64,000 nt of DNA from contig OX637363.1 of assembly GCA_951799405.1 (NCBI GenBank), positions 3,100,001 through 3,164,000 on the forward strand. Direction: 5' to 3'. Below are positions 60,343 to 64,000 of the stretch, piece after piece. Under the pieces are notes generated by a model. The model was given only the letters and a program-made list of their open reading frames with translations, was not told where the DNA came from and searched no databases. This stretch comes from Agapetus fuscipes. Lineage: Eukaryota; Arthropoda; Insecta; Trichoptera; Glossosomatidae. Position 1 is the first letter of the stretch. Each line of letters opens with the position of its first letter. Both the position numbers and the translations under genes were made by a program.

Positions 60343-60344
60343 TA

Positions 60345-61263
60345 GGGTCAGTGTGGCAACAGTGGATCATTTTTTTTCAAATGCACAGAATTATTGTTGT
60401 ATAAATGCAATCAATTTACAACTTTTATCAAACGGTTGATAAATTAAGTACCTACCACTTGTTCAAAGAGCTCCATCTTTTTTATCCAATAAATACAGAG
60501 ATATTTTGCATTTAGTGAAAAATGGAAAATGATCCACTGTGTACCCTATGGTGTACACAGTGGATCAAACAATAAAAAGCCAGATTACTTCTATTTCAAA
60601 AAAACATATGTATAAGACAGAAATATTTTTTTTCTGTTATACACCAATTTTAATCAAACGGAACAAAATAACACTAAATAAGTGGATGATAATCCAGGAA
60701 AAAAACACATTGAAGAAGTAACAAGAATATTGACGGGCATTGCTGCGTCTTCCGAGGTAAACACTACTATGCTACACATATAGTGTAACTTCTTTCTGCG
60801 TTCTTCCCAAAGGGTCTCATGTGGAGAGTGGAATCTATTTAGATTTACAGGTAAGGTGATCCACTATGTAACCGATGATGTTGATCCACTGTGTACCCTT
60901 TCGACAAATTTCTTTTGGGGCAGCAATTTATGTATTTCACTTTGAACAAAGTAATGAGGTAATGTTATAATGGAAGTAGGATTATTGTATATGAGGATAA
61001 ATAAATAAATTCTAGCCGAACTTTAATACTTTAAAAATAAGAAGACAACAAAGCGAAGCTTAATTTTTACTTTTGACTGTCAGAAACACATTTTGTTACT
61101 CAGCACAACCAAGCTGCATTGAAGTAGGACTCTGATTAGTTCAGACATGTTCAGACATGAGCACCATGCCAGGGTGTAAGCAATAGCCCTGTATAACTAC
61201 TCATCTGGAAGAAACTGCCCTGATCCACTGTACCCACATGATCCACTGTTACCACTTTGACCC
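60345..61263. mobile_element. TA-flanked DNA transposon remnant with GTGGATCA repeats
   Basis: The ends GGGTCAGTGTGGCAACAGTG and inverse (3 mismatches over 26 bp) are flanked by TA. The motif TGATCCACTGTGTACCC or its inverse recurs at about 60532, 60550, 60858, 60883, 61220 and 61239. It has no transposase. A SINE-B fragment (60764-60860) is nested. Its design parallels 43540-44506. Confidence 0.75.
60764..60860 (-). repeat. SINE-B end fragment
   Basis: CTACACATATAGTGTAACTT to GATTTACAGGTAAGG, without head. It is inside the TA-flanked element and merges with one of its repeats at the right side. Confidence 0.7.
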
Positions 61264-61361
61264 TACTCAGTCATGTGCCATATTTTAATTGTTAAATATT
61301 GTATATATGTACTTATTCATAATTTATGTAGAATACATACATGCCACAAATGAGTTATATA

Positions 61362-62709
61362 TAGGGACTGGAAAATAGTGGTGTTATTTTTTAGGAAATT
61401 CGCGTTATTTTTTTGTGAAATTCGCGTTATTTTTGATCAAAAACAGGGAAATTCGCGTTATTTTTCATGATAAACGGGGAGATTCGGTATAATTTTTAGG
61501 GTTGATTTGATCAAAATAAAGGTTTATATAATTGCAAAACAAAATATATTACTAATATTTACAATTTATTATATAAACAACATTATGTACCTTCAAAAAC
61601 AATGAATAAACAAAATCTGAATCAATACGAGTATCTGCAACCGAAGATGGAAGGACCCACCGAAAACGTTTTTGCAATAAAAAATACTGAAGTGGTAGGT
61701 AAAAAACAATGTTTTTTAATTTTAGTTTCTTTAAAAAAATGTAGGTAGGTATATTATTTTTTAAAATAATCCTTTTTTACAAAAAAAAAACCATTGATTG
61801 AAAAAAGTATTAATATTTCAATGACACTCCGAATACCCTGCAAATATCCTTTTAAAATATTTAATTTTTGTGCATTTAGTGTCTAGATGAGGGTTATCTA
61901 ATTTTTCAAGGAATGTTGGCTTTTATGAAAGCTTCAAGTCGTGCTCTTGGCTAATCCAGCAACAGCTTCACTCCTTGAAGTATTTTCCTTCATTGATGTC
62001 ACGATTCAAGTCTGCTTGGATGATCCAGGACAGTTCTGCTTATCATTAATTAAAAAAAAAAAAGATTAGTGAATAGGAATGCAATTCACCAACCTACTCT
62101 GCCTGACCAGATACAGGTATTAATATCATTAATTAATAATTCCTTTTTGTTTATTTTAATGAAGAGTTGCAAGGCTTATGTTCATTTGAGATTGGGTTTT
62201 TATATTGTAGGTCCACATGCGGCATGTGTTAGCGCGAAATTATACATATCTGCTTGTGGGAATGCATTTAATATAAATCTTAAATGATATATATCTTTGC
62301 AGCTTAGATTAGATTAGATTAGATTCATTTATAATTACCCAATTACATCTGTTGAACCAGGGTCAAATTTATGGTCAAATGACCCAGGCGGGGATCAAAC
62401 CCCGCGTCTAGCGTTCTAGCGTGTTTTTAAACGTTGAAAGATCAGCCCACTTGGCCCTCTCGGTCATAGCACCGACCAATTTTCCTGTACTTTGCACCTT
62501 GCAAAGGGTTTTCGCATGATTTTTTCCTTTCCTACAAAATCGTTGCGTTGCAAAAGCGATACATGACAACTTTTTCGCACAATTTCTACCAAAAGTACGA
62601 AAATTCGCGATATTTGCGTAAAACCTCAAATTTCGCGTTATTCGCGTAAAAACATCAAAATTCGCGAATAAATTCGTTTTATCGCGATCGCGAAATTTTC
62701 CAGTCCCTA
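61362..62709. mobile_element. hAT-like non-autonomous transposon with TTCGCG subterminal repeats
   Basis: The ends TAGGGACTGGAAAAT and inverse are flanked by the 8-bp duplication GTTATATA (61354-61361 and 62710-62717), the hAT hallmark. Near the left end AAATTCGCGTTATTTTT recurs three times (61389-61465). Near the right end TTCGCG/CGCGAA occurs at least six times (62600-62695), probable transposase binding sites. Size 1348 bp, no transposase frame. An RTE tail (62165-62325) and a CATCTGTTGAACCAGGGTCA repeat are nested inside. Confidence 0.85.
62165..62325 (+). repeat. RTE LINE tail, 5'-truncated
   Basis: Sense copy of the GCAGCTTAGATT subgroup, from AGTTGCAAGGCTTATGTTCA to four TTAGA units, inside the hAT-like element. 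Confidence 0.82.
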
Positions 62710-62717
62710 GTTATATA

Positions 62718-63387
62718 TAATTAAAGGTGGAAATCTAGTTTTTTTTAAATGATGTAGGTACTTTGAAAATACCTAACACAGAAACACAGAGAATGGCATT
62801 TTCTGTGTTTCCATACAAGTGGTTAATCTCATTTTCGAAAAAAAACATACTGCATTGCCGTCTTTGATTCTTTGTGACTCATATTTCAATCATTTTAAAT
62901 GGTTTATATTATTACAATATTTAATGGTGTGTATAATTAATATATTCTTACAGTATAATTATATTATTACATATTTCAATAATTTTGTACAAAATATTTA
63001 AAAAACACACACACACACTAGATAAAAAGAATAACATGCTCATGTTAAATTCCTGTCGATTCATTAGTCTTTTTTAAATATTAAATTAGGGATATTTTTC
63101 TAGCTTTATTGAATCAATTTTTGCCACTTAGTTTGAGCCCCAATTATTTATTTTTAAAAATGTTTGTAAAAATTTGTAAAAAAATATTTTTGGTAATTTA
63201 GAGAATGCAGTGTTACTTGTTTGCACAATGTGATGTATGTTTAAATTTTTTTGAAGAAAAAAATTAAAAGGACTTGTTATTGAGGATGATGCTTATGAAT
63301 TGAACAATAAATGGTTGTTTTTTTATACATATTGTCTTTTTTAATTAATAAATAAAATATTAGGTGCTAACCTATGAAATTATCCTT
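62718..63387. other. AT-rich spacer, nothing assigned
   Basis: Contains a CA microsatellite (63005-63019) and an inverted pair ACACAGAGAATGGCATTTTC / near complement at 62778-62815. No gene. Confidence 0.45.
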
Positions 63388-63642
63388 CTAATCTAATCTA
63401 ATCTAAGCTGCAAAGATATATATCATTTAAGTTTTATATTAAATGCATTCCCACAAGCAGATATGTATAATTTCGCGCTAACACATGCCGCATGTGGACC
63501 TACAATATAAAAACCCAATCTCAAATGAACATAAGCCTTGCAACTCTTGCCGTCCTTCCCTGAAACAGAGGTGACATTGGCAAAGTGAACCAATTTTTAC
63601 ATTATGGGTGGTCAGCCGCATAACAACCTATAAGTCAAGGAA
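63388..63642 (-). repeat. RTE LINE 3' tail copy
   Basis: Complete antisense tail (CTAATCTAATCTAATCTAAG to AACCTATAAGTCAAGGAAC) of the GCAGCTTAG subgroup. Confidence 0.85.
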
Positions 63643-63679
63643 CAATCCTTCTTGAAACTAACTCCTTTGAAGACATCTA

Positions 63680-63770
63680 ATTTAATCTAATCTAAGCTGC
63701 AAGGATATATATCATTTAAGATTTATATTAAGTACATTTCCACAAGCAGACATGTATAATTTTATTGATT
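63680..63770 (-). repeat. RTE LINE tail fragment
   Basis: Antisense, only the first ~90 bp (TAATCTAATCTAAGCTGCAA to CAGACATGTATAATTTTA). Confidence 0.75.
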
Positions 63771-63816
63771 GTAGAGGCATTAACTTTGTAATCGTTCATC
63801 TTAAGAGATAAAAGGA

Positions 63817-64000
63817 AAAACCACTTTGTATTCGATTACTATGAGTATTTTATTTAATTTAATACCACAACCGGTTTCGCAAACATCCGTTAGCATCATC
63901 AGGTGGATAAATTTATGATGATGTGAACGGATGTTTGCGAAACCGGTTGTGGTATTAAATTAAATAAAATACTCATAGTAATCGAATACAAAGTGGTTTT
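63817..64000. repeat. Perfect 75-bp inverted repeat at the window edge (Penelope-like ends)
   Basis: 63817-63891 and 63926-64000 are exact inverse copies, separated by 34 bp that contain GCATCATCAGG and ATGATGATGTG. The minus strand of the left arm reads CTGATGA, T, GCTAAC-GGAT-GTTTGC, GAAACC, GGTTGT, GGTA, a hammerhead-like order. The arms may continue past 64000. Confidence 0.8.

Overview
The window looks like a piece of a large, AT-rich, transposon-dense insect genome, most likely a moth or butterfly. I infer this from the animal gene structure, the insect-type protein kinase C, the tRNA-derived SINEs with GTAGGTA-rich AT spacers, and the RTE-type LINE tails; a database search would settle the order. 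No prokaryotic features are present.

One host gene runs left to right across most of the window: a novel-type protein kinase C of the delta class (11189-56719). I can place ten coding exons whose splice phases all agree. They are a very long first exon (11189-14825, about 1212 codons, mostly disordered), the second half of a C1 domain (20482-20583), a Gly/Ala linker exon with a strong G-quadruplex motif (38428-38517), and seven exons that together make a complete AGC-type kinase domain and C-tail (40440-56719). The exons for the first C1 domain and the front half of the second were not found.

The most striking insertion is a complete 7177-bp Ty3/gypsy LTR retrotransposon (45386-52562). It lies in the sense direction in the intron between the activation-loop exon and the next kinase exon. 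Its two 472-bp LTRs read as identical and it is flanked by GTAC. Gag carries an N-terminal SAP-like domain, a coiled coil, a capsid region and a CCHC knuckle. Pol carries protease, RT, RNase H and integrase, then an unusual extension: a TARG1/OARD1-like macrodomain and a CCCH zinc finger. A candidate -1 frameshift signal joins gag to pol, and the leader holds a dimerisation-like hairpin.

The rest is nested repeats. A 5'-truncated but open RTE-clade LINE (31884-33875) explains more than 20 scattered copies of a ~250-bp sequence ending in TTAGATTAGATT. Two tRNA-derived SINE families (called A and B here) are often fused head to tail into one dimeric SINE. Other items are a Mutator-like fold-back element inside a SINE (9-bp duplication), a hAT-like element (8-bp duplication), two TA-flanked elements full of internal repeats, several small fold-back MITEs, Penelope-like terminal hairpins with hammerhead-like cores (one forms a perfect 75-bp inverted repeat at the right edge), L2-type LINE remnants and a 14-bp CTCGAG minisatellite. 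Left of the gene (1-10900) and right of it (57100-64000) I see only repeats and unassigned AT-rich DNA.
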